NCBI GenBank assembly: GCA_021780105.1
Contig: JAJXZJ010000031.1
Location: 1-35,933 of the forward strand
DNA: 35,933 bases
From: a bacterium
GTDB taxonomy: Bacteria; Verrucomicrobiota; Verrucomicrobiia; Limisphaerales; J093
Direction of reading: 5' to 3'
The notes below the pieces were generated by a model, which was given only the letters and a program-made list of their open reading frames with translations, ran no database searches and was not told where the DNA came from. Positions 8,329 through 16,425 of the stretch are shown one piece after another (the stretch's first letter is position 1; every line of letters starts with the position of its first letter). A program made the position numbers and the translations under genes.

Positions 8329-9042
8329 GTGAACCGCGTTGAGCCATGCGCCGCCATCATCCCGTGCTGGAACGAGGCCGCCACCATTGGTCCGCTCGTC
8401 GGGCGCGTGCGCGCACAGGTGCCGGCGGTGATCGTGGTGGATGACGGCTCCACGGACGCGACCACCGAGCTGGCGCACGCGGCGGGCGCCTGCGTGGCGC
8501 GCCACGGCCGCCGCCGGGGCAAGGGCGCGGCATTGCGCACCGGTTTCGAACACGCGTGGCGACTGGGTGTCCGCTGGGCCGTCACGCTGGACGGCGACGG
8601 CCAGCACGCGCCCGAGCAAATTCCCGGTTTCCGTCATCGCGCCCACGTTACCGGCGCCGCGCTCGTCGTGGGCAACCGCATGACGCACGCCGCTGCCATG
8701 CCCTGGCTTCGCCGCCTGACCAATCGCTGGATGAGCCGCCAGCTTTCGCGCCGGGCCGAGGTCTGCCTGCCGGATTCCCAATGTGGCTTCCGCCTGCTGC
8801 GCCTCGACGCGTGGGCGCAACTGACGATCGAAAGCCAGCATTTCGAGGTGGAATCGGAAACGCTTCTCGCTTTTGTCACCGGCGGTTTTCGCGTGGAATT
8901 CGTCCCCGTGCCCGTGATCCCCGCGCCGCGGCCCAGCCGCATTCGCGTCCTCCCGGACACGCTGCGGTGGTTCCGCTGGCTGCGGCAGTCGCGGCCGCCC
9001 GCGCGGTCGCCCGTGGCGGACGTCATCCCGCTGCCCACCTGA
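8329..9042 (+). CDS. Family 2 glycosyltransferase (dolichol-phosphate-mannose-synthase-like)
   Basis: This 237-residue GT-A enzyme has the expected N-terminal pattern AAIIPCWNEAATIG, VVDDGSTDAT (Asp38, Asp39) and the metal-binding VTLDGDGQH (about 86-93), then GNRMT and DSQCGFRLL. It lacks C-terminal membrane helices. It probably transfers a sugar from an activated donor to a lipid or to the cluster product. The open frame extends upstream to 8185, but similarity begins with the residues after GTG 8329, which has GGAG three bases upstream. GTG 8320 is an alternative. It is followed after two bases by the small membrane-protein gene, so the pair is probably one transcript, opposite to the surrounding genes. 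Confidence 0.85.
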   Translation: MNRVEPCAAIIPCWNEAATIGPLVGRVRAQVPAVIVVDDGSTDATTELAHAAGACVARHGRRRGKGAALRTGFEHAWRLGVRWAVTLDGDGQHAPEQIPGFRHRAHVTGAALVVGNRMTHAAAMPWLRRLTNRWMSRQLSRRAEVCLPDSQCGFRLLRLDAWAQLTIESQHFEVESETLLAFVTGGFRVEFVPVPVIPAPRPSRIRVLPDTLRWFRWLRQSRPPARSPVADVIPLPT

Positions 9043-9044
9043 CC

Positions 9045-9428
9045 ATGCCGTCGTCGCAGTCTGCCCCGTTGTCGCGCCGCTGGGCATGGCGGTCGTGGTT
9101 GTTCGGCGCGACGCGGCTGTTCGTCGTTGGCCTGCTCCTGGGCTGGCTTTACGGCTGGGCCGGCCCGCGGTTGTATCCGCCGGCGACGCGTTTCGGTTTC
9201 GGCTGGGGGATGGCGCACGGTGCGTGCATGCCGATGGCACTGCCCGCCCTGCTCATGGGCAAGGACGTGGACATTTACTCCGCGCACAACGCCGGCCGCA
9301 GCTACAAGCTGGGCTACATCGCGGGCATCAATCTCTGCGGCCTGGTGTTCTTCGGTGGCGCGTTCTGGCGGCCGCGTCCCCAACCGGTCTCCGCCAGCGC
9401 AACTGATCAAAACCACCAGTTGCGGTAA
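9045..9428 (+). CDS. Small membrane protein of unknown function
   Basis: This 127-residue protein has a basic N-terminus and three hydrophobic stretches (about 24-40, 52-71 and 91-108), with a hydrophilic loop MGKDVDIYSAHNAGRSYKLG between the second and third. I do not recognise the family. The ATG lies two bases after the glycosyltransferase stop, so translation is probably coupled. It may anchor or assist the soluble glycosyltransferase at the inner membrane (inference). Its last 22 bases overlap the 3' end of the gene on the other strand (9407-10144). Confidence 0.7.
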   Translation: MPSSQSAPLSRRWAWRSWLFGATRLFVVGLLLGWLYGWAGPRLYPPATRFGFGWGMAHGACMPMALPALLMGKDVDIYSAHNAGRSYKLGYIAGINLCGLVFFGGAFWRPRPQPVSASATDQNHQLR

Positions 9429-10144
9429 ATCTCGATCACGTCGAGGACGCCACCGGCCCAATACCGGTTGGCGGGGAGCGAGAACGTGCGCGCGGCCGGA
9501 TCGTAAGCCAGTCGGGCGGGACGTTCGGGATCGTTCGGATCGTAGGCGAGAAAAGTGGTTTGCGGTCCGGTTTGCTCAACTTCAAATACCAGCATCCCGT
9601 GGTTGATCGTCAGTTGTGGGAAACGGACGAGATGCACAATCGGCGGGACGCCCGCTGCCAGCCGCGTCTGCAATCGTGCCGCCGTCCGTGCCTGGTGCCG
9701 GCGCAAAAGCGGCAGCACCATCCGCCAGTGGCTGCGCAGCACGTAAGACCGCCACGCGCCGCCGCAAGCGTCTTTCAGCGCGGCTTCCCAAGCTTGGCTG
9801 AACGCGCGCAATCCGGTGCTGCCGGGGAATTGCACGCGCTCTTCCGGCGCGCACGGCCGACGCGGATTGCGCGAAATGACCTGCCGGATGCGTGCGCGAA
9901 TTTCCCCTTCCGGCGCGGCCGGCAACCCGGGTTGAAACTCGGCGTGGAAAAGAAACTGCCGCGCCGCGCGCGCCAGCACAAAACACCGCAGCGCGTAATC
10001 GGGACGCGGCTCCCGCGCCGTCATTTTCGGCCGCCCGTCCGGCGTGTCGAAGCGGTATTCGCACACCAGTTCATTGGCAAAGGCGAGCGTGTCCCGCTCA
10101 AAGCGGAAACGACGCGGTGACGGGATGATCGGCGCTTGCGGCAT
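9407..10144 (-). CDS. Uncharacterised protein with a cysteine-peptidase-like look
   Basis: This 245-residue protein has no signal peptide or membrane segment. The C-terminal third has a pattern seen in papain/C39-like folds: a strand with NHGML (His182) followed by FLAYDPNDPERP (Asp202, Asn204). Cys54 starts a likely helix (DYALRCFVLARAARQF), where the nucleophile of such folds would be. Whether these residues form a triad cannot be told without a model. A housekeeping role is unlikely, since the gene lies between the ligase and the glycosyltransferase of the cluster. It could act as an acyl- or amide-transferring or releasing enzyme (speculative). Its start is 28 bases from the divergent ligase start. 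Confidence 0.7.
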   Translation of the reverse strand: MPQAPIIPSPRRFRFERDTLAFANELVCEYRFDTPDGRPKMTAREPRPDYALRCFVLARAARQFLFHAEFQPGLPAAPEGEIRARIRQVISRNPRRPCAPEERVQFPGSTGLRAFSQAWEAALKDACGGAWRSYVLRSHWRMVLPLLRRHQARTAARLQTRLAAGVPPIVHLVRFPQLTINHGMLVFEVEQTGPQTTFLAYDPNDPERPARLAYDPAARTFSLPANRYWAGGVLDVIEIYRNWWF

Positions 10145-10172
10145 CCGGAATGTGCCGGCAGGCTAAGGCCCG

Positions 10173-11459
10173 GTGACACCGGTGACAACGCTTTACGAAC
10201 GCTGGCGGCAGGTGGCGCGCGAAAACACCGGCGCGCTGGCGCTCCAGGACCTGGCCGCGGGCCGCGCCTGGAGCTTCCGCGACCTGGCCGCCGCCGCGGA
10301 AGCCGCGGCCAACGAACCCGGCCCGGTCGCGTTTCCGCAAGGCACCGGCGCGGGCTTCATTTTCACCGTGCTTCGCGCCTGGCGGGCGGGGCAAATCGTC
10401 TGCCCGCTGGAGCCGGGGCAGCCACGTCCCAATGTTGCCTGGCCGGCTGCGCCGATTGTCCATCTCAAGACCACCTCCGCCACCACCGGCCGGCCGCGGC
10501 TGATTGCGTTCACGGCGGAACAGCTTGCCGCCGACGCCGCAAACCTCGTCGCCACGATGGGCCTGCGGCCCGACTGGCCGAACCTCGGCGTCATTTCCCT
10601 CGCGCACTCGTATGGCTTTTCCAACCTCGTCACGCCGCTGTTGCTCCACGGCATTCCGCTGGTTCTCGGCGCGTCGGCGCTGCCCGAGGCCGTCCGCCTC
10701 GCCGCGCGCGGCCAGGCTGCATTGACGCTGCCCGCCGTGCCCGCGCTCTGGCGCGCCTGGCATGAGGCCGACGCCATTCCGGCCAACGTGCGTCTCGCCA
10801 TTTCGGCCGGCGCGCCGCTGCCCCTCGCCCTGGAACACGCCGTCTTCGACGCCACCGGGGTCAAAATTCACAATTTTTACGGAGCCAGCGAATGCGGCGG
10901 CATTGCTTACGACGCCAGCCGCCAACCCCGCGCCGACGCCACGCTGGCCGGCGTGCCGGTGGCGAACGTCGCCGTCGGCGTGGCCGCGGAAACCGGCTGC
11001 CTCGAAGTCCGCGGGGCGAACGCGGCCCACAGCTACTGGCCCGAAGCGGAAACCGTGCTGGGCGACGGCGTTTATCGCACCAACGACCTGGCCGCCATCC
11101 ACGACGGCCAGGTGTGTCTGCTGGGCCGTGCCGGCGACGTGATCAACGTCGCGGGCCGGAAGGTGGCGCCGGAGACAGTCGAACGCGCATTGATGGAACA
11201 TCCCGCCGTGAGCGAGGCTCTGGTCGTGGGTGTGCCGGTCGAGGCCGGCCGCGTAGAAACCATCGCGGCCGTGGTGGTCAGCCGCCAGCCGGTGGATGAA
11301 CGCGCGTTGCGGCTGTTCCTGCTCGCGCGCCTGCCGGCCTGGCAGGTGCCGCGGCGGTGGCATTTCCCGTCCAGTCCGCTGGCCAACGGGCACGGCAAGA
11401 TTTCGCGCGCCGAATGGCGTCGCGTGCTGGTCAGCCAGGCGGCTGCTTTGCGAAGTTGA
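10173..11459 (+). CDS. AMP-dependent acyl/aryl ligase (acyl-CoA/ACP synthetase-like)
   Basis: This 428-residue member of the ANL adenylating superfamily activates a carboxylic acid as an acyl-adenylate and passes it to a thiol. Visible motifs are TSATTGRPR (101-109, the P-loop), NFYGASECGG (about 234-243), YRTNDLA, LGRAGDVINVAGRKVAPE and the C-terminal lysine in NGHGKISR (Lys409). It is shorter than typical acyl-CoA synthetases (500-550) because the N-terminal part is compact, as in aryl polyene cluster ligases. The likely role is loading the starter acid (inference). The start is GTG 10173; there is little room upstream, because a divergent gene begins at 10144. Its 3' end overlaps the dehydratase gene on the other strand by 29 bases. 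Confidence 0.88.
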   Translation: MTPVTTLYERWRQVARENTGALALQDLAAGRAWSFRDLAAAAEAAANEPGPVAFPQGTGAGFIFTVLRAWRAGQIVCPLEPGQPRPNVAWPAAPIVHLKTTSATTGRPRLIAFTAEQLAADAANLVATMGLRPDWPNLGVISLAHSYGFSNLVTPLLLHGIPLVLGASALPEAVRLAARGQAALTLPAVPALWRAWHEADAIPANVRLAISAGAPLPLALEHAVFDATGVKIHNFYGASECGGIAYDASRQPRADATLAGVPVANVAVGVAAETGCLEVRGANAAHSYWPEAETVLGDGVYRTNDLAAIHDGQVCLLGRAGDVINVAGRKVAPETVERALMEHPAVSEALVVGVPVEAGRVETIAAVVVSRQPVDERALRLFLLARLPAWQVPRRWHFPSSPLANGHGKISRAEWRRVLVSQAAALRS

Positions 11460-11922
11460 AATTGGCGCCGGCTGACGCAACCTCCGCCCCTCCTGCCAGC
11501 ACCAGTTCCGCCTGCAACAGCATCCGGCCATCGAGGCTGGCGGCGGCGGTGGCGTGGATCAGATGGCCGAGGCGGCCGGTCACGCGAGCTTCGAGTCGCA
11601 GGACTTCGCCGGGCCGCGTGGTGCCCAGAATTTTCACCGCCCGCAGCGCCGTCAATTTGAGTCCCGGCAGCGGCGGAATGGCCGGATCGCTTTGCGCGAC
11701 CACGCCCGCGAGTTGGGCGCACGCCTCGAGGATCAACACGCCGGGCATCAGCGGCTCGCCGGGGAAATGCCCGCGCAGGAACGGTTCGTCGCCGCGGACG
11801 AGGTATTCGCCGACACCTTCGCGGCCCGGTGTCAGACGCAGGAGCCGGTCCACAAAACGAAACTCCGGGCCGTGCGGCAGCAACCGCAGCGCCGCGGCGA
11901 GATCCACGTCGCCGGCGCTCAT
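11431..11922 (-). CDS. FabZ-like 3-hydroxyacyl-ACP dehydratase (hotdog fold)
   Basis: This 163-residue protein dehydrates beta-hydroxyacyl-ACP to the trans-2-enoyl product. It shows the FabZ start LLPHGPEFRFVDRL and the active-site helix: His52 in RGHFPGEPLMPG and Glu66 in LILEACAQLAG. In aryl-polyene-type assembly this step without following enoyl reduction builds the conjugated double bonds; no enoyl reductase is seen in the cluster, which fits a polyene (inference). It starts in an ATGA overlap with the LolA-like gene. It is the last gene of the five-gene coupled run that starts at 17714. Confidence 0.88.
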   Translation of the reverse strand: MSAGDVDLAAALRLLPHGPEFRFVDRLLRLTPGREGVGEYLVRGDEPFLRGHFPGEPLMPGVLILEACAQLAGVVAQSDPAIPPLPGLKLTALRAVKILGTTRPGEVLRLEARVTGRLGHLIHATAAASLDGRMLLQAELVLAGGAEVASAGANFNFAKQPPG

Positions 11923-12620
11923 GGCGACAGCGGGTTGACCACCGTGAAGTCCGCCGGCAGCGCGGGCTGGAAAAGACCGGCTGGAAATGCCGCGTTCAGC
12001 GTGGCGTGGTGAAAATCGTTCCGCATCCGGGAGCCGTCGGGGAATTGCATTTCGTTCGCCAGCAGCGCGAAGCTGGTTTTCGACAGCGTGACCTGGATGG
12101 CGGGCATCACGCGGCGGGCAAAGGCGTTTGCCGGCTGCAACACGAGCCGCCAGACGTCGTTGGTGGATTGCAGCGTCAGCAGCCGGAACCGCGCGTCGAA
12201 ATCGGCCCGGTTCTTGGGGAAGCCCGCGTCCAGCAAACCGAGCGCCTCGCCCAGCGGTCCTGCCTTGGCGCCGGTGAGCGGATAGCGCTCCACGCGCTTG
12301 AGCCGCGGGTAGATCACCTGCAACTGCGTGTCGTCCCGGACGGCGATCGTCTGGGCGGGGTTGCCCAGCTCCCAGCGGAAGCGGTTCGGCTTGGCGAACC
12401 AGACGTGGCCGGTGGCGACCAGCGGCTGGTTCAACACCTTCAACCAGCGCGTCTGCACAAAATCCGCCGACCACGTGGAGAAGTTCGTCTGCGCGGCGAG
12501 CCAGCCGTTGAAGACGGCGTTCGTGTCGGCGGCGCGCGCCGGCGGGGCCGCCAGCAGCCCGCCCGCAAACAGCGTGCAGGCGAACACAATTCCGGCGCGG
12601 AGGTGGCGTGTGTTCATCAT
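11919..12620 (-). CDS. LolA-like outer-membrane lipoprotein/lipid carrier protein
   Basis: This 233-residue periplasmic protein has a signal peptide (about 1-30, ending PPARA) and a LolA-type half-barrel: the region TWSADFVQTRWLKVL, VWFAKPNRFRWELGNPAQ and TQLQVIYPRLKRVERYPL is the characteristic start of the fold. LolA-like proteins next to MMPL exporters recur in aryl polyene clusters, where they are thought to carry the lipid-linked product across the periplasm. It starts in an ATGA overlap with the exporter-acyltransferase gene and ends in another with the dehydratase, so translation is probably coupled. Confidence 0.85.
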   Translation of the reverse strand: MMNTRHLRAGIVFACTLFAGGLLAAPPARAADTNAVFNGWLAAQTNFSTWSADFVQTRWLKVLNQPLVATGHVWFAKPNRFRWELGNPAQTIAVRDDTQLQVIYPRLKRVERYPLTGAKAGPLGEALGLLDAGFPKNRADFDARFRLLTLQSTNDVWRLVLQPANAFARRVMPAIQVTLSKTSFALLANEMQFPDGSRMRNDFHHATLNAAFPAGLFQPALPADFTVVNPLSP

Positions 12621-15600
12621 GATCGCGGCGTCCCATTCTTCGGCCAGACGGGCACGAAGTGATACCATTGATCGGCATGTTGGCGGATCACCGGCGCGAA
12701 GGCACGCAGGATCTCGCCCGCCAACCGCCGCCGCGCCTCGCGGTCGCCCAGCGCGCGGCGGTCGTAAACAATCTCCGGCAGCACATGCGCGGCGTAGGCG
12801 TCGCCTTCCGCCACGACGTAAACCGGCACCAGCGCGCAACCCGCGGCGCGGGCGAGTTCCGCCGGCGCGATCGAAGCCGCAAACGGCCGGCCAAACAACT
12901 CCACGGTGACGGCGGAATTCCGCGGCGGCCGGTCCACCAGCAACGCCACGGTTGCGCCGTCCTGCAGGCGTTTGATCACCTCGACGAACGCGAACGTGTC
13001 CTGCCCGATCACCAGCGTCTCGATGCCCCAGCGCGCCCGCGCCTGCTGGCGCAGCTCGGTGAAGCCCCGGCCCGGCTCGGCCTGCGTCAGCACCAGCAAC
13101 CGGACGCCCTTTTGCGCCAGCAGACAGCCGCCGATTTCCCAGTTGCCCAGATGCGGCGTCAGCAACAGCACGCCTTGCTTTCGCGCCAGGGCGTTCGCAA
13201 AAATTTCGTAACCGCTCCAGCGCGATACGGCGATGCCGTCGGCCGCGCCGCTCTCGTGCCGCAGCAGTTCGATGATTTTCATCGCGAAATTGGTCAGCAG
13301 TTGGCCGGCGGCGGCCCGCGCCTGATCGCGTTTGCCGGCCAGCACCGGCAGCAGATTTTCCTCGATCACGCGGAACCGGGCCGGGCGAAACAGGCGGTAA
13401 GCCAGCGCGGCAACGATGCCGAACCAGCGGCCGGCGCGGCGCGGCATCCGCCGGACGGCAAACAGACCCAGCCGCCAGAGCCTCGGTCCATAGGTGGCCG
13501 AGGGACGCGCCAGACGGTCGGCGACGCAATCGCTGGCGGGCTTTCCGACGTGGCAGCGCAGCCACCAGGAGGGGAGCAGATAGACGGCAATCAGCATGTT
13601 GGCGCCGATGCCCACGGCGCAAACCCGGCCCAGGCTGGCCATGCCCGCGTTGCTGGACCAGGCCAGCGAGCCGAAGCCCACCACCGCCGTGCCGCCGCAC
13701 AACAGCAGGGCGCGGCCGATCGAACGGCGCACCGCGCCCACGTCGCCGCCGTGCCGGTGCAGGGCGAGTTGCATGAAAATGCCGTAGTCCACGCCGGTGC
13801 CGAGCATAAGCGGCAGCGCCATCAGGTTGAGCAAATTCCACGACCACCCCGCCAGCGCCATGACCGCCAGCAGGCACAGCCCGCTCAACGCCAGCACCGC
13901 CAGACCGAGCAGCACCTCGACGGCGCGCCGGAACGCCAGCCCGAGGGAAAGCAGCACCAGCAGGATCATGGGCAGCAACACCAGCCACATGCGTTCCTGC
14001 ACGCGTTTCAGCGTCGTGGCGCCCAGCAACTCCCAGCCGGACAACAGCGCGCCGTCCGCCGCCAGACTCGTGGACAAGGGCGCCAGCGCCAGGAGCGCCG
14101 TGCGGTTCGTGGGCGGTTGCACCAGCCCCATCGCGAACCACTCGTTGGTGGAGCGCGCTACGAATCGTTTGAGCATCCATCGCCCCGCGTCATTGGTCGG
14201 CCAGACCACACCCTTGCTTTTGGCCATGCGCGCCCAGGTGCGGACGAGTTCGTCCGTCAGGAACAGCGCGTTCGTGGCGAAACCCGCGCCGGTCGCGGCC
14301 GCACGCAACCGCGGTCCAAGCTCCGCCAGCCCGCGCGCGGTGGCGCGATTCGCCGCCTGCGAGGCAGGGTTGGGCCACAGGGCCGTGGGCAGCAGGAAAC
14401 CGCTGATGCGGTGGTTTGTCTGCGCCTGCTGCAGCCGCGATTCCGCCCGGAACAACCGCTCGCTCACCGCGGTTTCGTTCGCGCCCGCGACGACGACCCA
14501 GAGCGGGTCCTTCGGCAGGCCCAGCGCGGCGGTGACCTCCTCCAGCGCCGCATCCGCTCCGGCCGAGGGCGGGCGCAACGCGTTCGCCGTCCGATCCAGG
14601 CGCGGACACCGCAGGATGACAACGACGCCCGCCACAATCACCAGCAATGCCGTTACCACCAAGCCGACGCGGGAAGGAGCCGCTCCCATCGCCGGTGATG
14701 GCGCAGTTGTTTCCCGTGGTGGCAGAAAAAACGACCGCCACGGCGGACGGGTGTAGCCAGCGGGCGGTTTGCGCCGTTCGCGGAACAGTGGCGGCAGATA
14801 GAACATCACCATCACCAACGCGGCCAGCGCCACGCCGATGGCGACCAGCGATCCCAGTTGCGCGAGTCCCGGCAGCCCGCCGAGGTTCAGCACCAGAAAC
14901 GCGGCAATCGTGGTGATCGCCGCCCACAGGATGCTCGGCGCGATCGCGCGCCGGATTTCCGGGACCGACAACCGGGGATGCGACAGCGCCTCCTGATAAT
15001 GCACCACCGCGTAATCCACCGCGAGGCCCAGCAGCACGGCGGCAAAACCCAGGCTCAGCACGCTGATCGTCCCCAGCAGCAGGCCGCCCAGTCCGATCGT
15101 GGCCACGAGAATCATCGCCAGCAACGCCAGCAGCCAGAGCATCGGCAGCCAGCGACGGTGCGTCAGCCAGAACAGCAGCGCGATCACCAGCGCCGTGCCG
15201 GCCACCGAGCCGGTCAAGTCGCGTTGCATGGCGGTGGCGATCTCGGCGACAAACACCGGCCGCCCCGTGTAGCGCAACGTCACGCCGGTCCATCCGCCGG
15301 CCTCGGCGCTCGCACGGGCAACCGCGGCGCGCACCGATTCCAGCCACGACGAGCATTCGCGGTAATCGCGCAGTTCCGGTCGCGCCTCGACGTAGATCAC
15401 GCGGAAGGTGCCGTCGGCCGAGGCGAAACCTTCATTGGGCGAGGTGAAACCGACCCCGCCCAGCAGGTCGCCGGGAAGCCGCGTCAAACCGAACGGATCG
15501 TAACTGAGCCGCGCGATGTCGGTGGGCGACATCGAGGTGGCGAGCTGGTCGCGCGTTTCGGCCGCCACCGCCGCGAGATGGCCGGGGGCCAGCCGGTTGG

Positions 15601-15967
15601 TCAGCTCCGTGAAGCGCGCCGGCGGCTGGTTAAGCCAGAGGTAGGCGATGAATTCGGCCATTTCCTCCGGATGCTCCTGCCACGGCGGCTCCCAGACCAC
15701 GCCGGTGACGAGGTTGGTTTCGCGCTGCAACGCCCCGGCGAGCTGGCGCGCCGCGGTCTCGGCGGCGTCCGCGTCGGCCGCCCGCACCGTGAGGATCAGT
15801 TCGCGCGAACTGGTGAAGTGCTTTTGGTAAAGCTGCAGGCCGCGCACGACCGGCGTATCGCCGGGCAGCAGGTCCAACACGTCGGTGTCCAGGCGCACGC
15901 GCCACAGCCCGGCGACCAGCGGCACCACAAGCAACAACCACCACCAGCGAGCCAGTCCGCGCGTCAT
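12617..15967 (-). CDS. MMPL/RND-type exporter fused to an LpxL-like acyltransferase
   Basis: This is a 1116-residue two-part protein in one uninterrupted frame. Residues about 1-800 are an MMPL-type exporter: an N-terminal membrane helix (WWWLLLVVPLVAGLW), a periplasmic loop, a membrane bundle at about 230-390, a second helix and loop, and a second bundle at about 640-790. Residues about 822-1116 match the lysophospholipid/lauroyl acyltransferase family, with the HX4E motif HLGNWE (His939, Glu944) and the later LLVDRPPRNSAVTVELFGRPF. In aryl polyene clusters these are normally two proteins. The fusion suggests acylation coupled to export at the inner membrane (inference). It starts and ends in ATGA overlaps. 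Confidence 0.92.
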   Translation of the reverse strand: MTRGLARWWWLLLVVPLVAGLWRVRLDTDVLDLLPGDTPVVRGLQLYQKHFTSSRELILTVRAADADAAETAARQLAGALQRETNLVTGVVWEPPWQEHPEEMAEFIAYLWLNQPPARFTELTNRLAPGHLAAVAAETRDQLATSMSPTDIARLSYDPFGLTRLPGDLLGGVGFTSPNEGFASADGTFRVIYVEARPELRDYRECSSWLESVRAAVARASAEAGGWTGVTLRYTGRPVFVAEIATAMQRDLTGSVAGTALVIALLFWLTHRRWLPMLWLLALLAMILVATIGLGGLLLGTISVLSLGFAAVLLGLAVDYAVVHYQEALSHPRLSVPEIRRAIAPSILWAAITTIAAFLVLNLGGLPGLAQLGSLVAIGVALAALVMVMFYLPPLFRERRKPPAGYTRPPWRSFFLPPRETTAPSPAMGAAPSRVGLVVTALLVIVAGVVVILRCPRLDRTANALRPPSAGADAALEEVTAALGLPKDPLWVVVAGANETAVSERLFRAESRLQQAQTNHRISGFLLPTALWPNPASQAANRATARGLAELGPRLRAAATGAGFATNALFLTDELVRTWARMAKSKGVVWPTNDAGRWMLKRFVARSTNEWFAMGLVQPPTNRTALLALAPLSTSLAADGALLSGWELLGATTLKRVQERMWLVLLPMILLVLLSLGLAFRRAVEVLLGLAVLALSGLCLLAVMALAGWSWNLLNLMALPLMLGTGVDYGIFMQLALHRHGGDVGAVRRSIGRALLLCGGTAVVGFGSLAWSSNAGMASLGRVCAVGIGANMLIAVYLLPSWWLRCHVGKPASDCVADRLARPSATYGPRLWRLGLFAVRRMPRRAGRWFGIVAALAYRLFRPARFRVIEENLLPVLAGKRDQARAAAGQLLTNFAMKIIELLRHESGAADGIAVSRWSGYEIFANALARKQGVLLLTPHLGNWEIGGCLLAQKGVRLLVLTQAEPGRGFTELRQQARARWGIETLVIGQDTFAFVEVIKRLQDGATVALLVDRPPRNSAVTVELFGRPFAASIAPAELARAAGCALVPVYVVAEGDAYAAHVLPEIVYDRRALGDREARRRLAGEILRAFAPVIRQHADQWYHFVPVWPKNGTPRS

Positions 15968-16425
15968 GGCGTGAAGTAACCTGCCAGCGTCTCGCCGGTG
16001 CGCGCGTTGGTCAGGCGCCAGTCCGTCGGACCATCCTCCTCAAATTCCCAGTCGCCGACCGGCAGACGGTCGGCCACGGCATCCGCCAGCGCAAACCACA
16101 CAAACCGCGCGGGCAGGCCGCCCCGTCCATGGTAGTGCCGCCGGGTTTGGGGCAATTCCAGTGTCCAGGCGCCGGCCTGAGAGCGCGCCGTGACGAGCGT
16201 GAACGGCGGCTTGGCAAACTGGACGAAGCAGGCGCCGTCCGCGCCGATCGCGACGACGAGTTCGCCGGCCACGCCGGCGGCGCCGCGCGCCGAGGTCCAC
16301 ACCGCCTGGCCCTGGCGCACCATCCAGCCGGCGGCGCGCAAATTCACCGGCGGCAGCGCGGGTGTGGTGCGGCATCCGGGCAGCAGCACGGCCAGCAGGA
16401 GGATGGGGATCAGGGCGCGTTTCAC
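15964..16425 (-). CDS. Small lipoprotein of unknown function
   Basis: This 153-residue protein has a clear lipoprotein signal: KRALIPILLLAVLLPGC with the lipobox LPGC at Cys18. The mature part has no recognised domain. It is rich in short strands (GELVVAIGADGACFVQFAKP, PARFVWFALADAVADRL), similar in general look to the small lipoproteins that sit beside MMPL and LolA-like genes in aryl-polyene-type clusters. The start is GTG 16425 in a GTGA overlap with the flavoprotein stop; the signal peptide follows immediately. It ends in an ATGA overlap with the exporter gene. Confidence 0.8.
   Translation of the reverse strand: MKRALIPILLLAVLLPGCRTTPALPPVNLRAAGWMVRQGQAVWTSARGAAGVAGELVVAIGADGACFVQFAKPPFTLVTARSQAGAWTLELPQTRRHYHGRGGLPARFVWFALADAVADRLPVGDWEFEEDGPTDWRLTNARTGETLAGYFTP

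Noticed and set aside
10098..11531. Minus-strand 477-codon frame opposite the ligase
   Set aside because: The plus strand carries all adenylating-enzyme motifs; the minus frame lacks any.
12659..14698. Long plus-strand open frame (679 codons) opposite the exporter-acyltransferase and LolA-like genes
   Set aside because: It is rich in Arg, Gln and His with no domain, and lies entirely antisense to clearly coding sequence. It is a GC-rich shadow frame.
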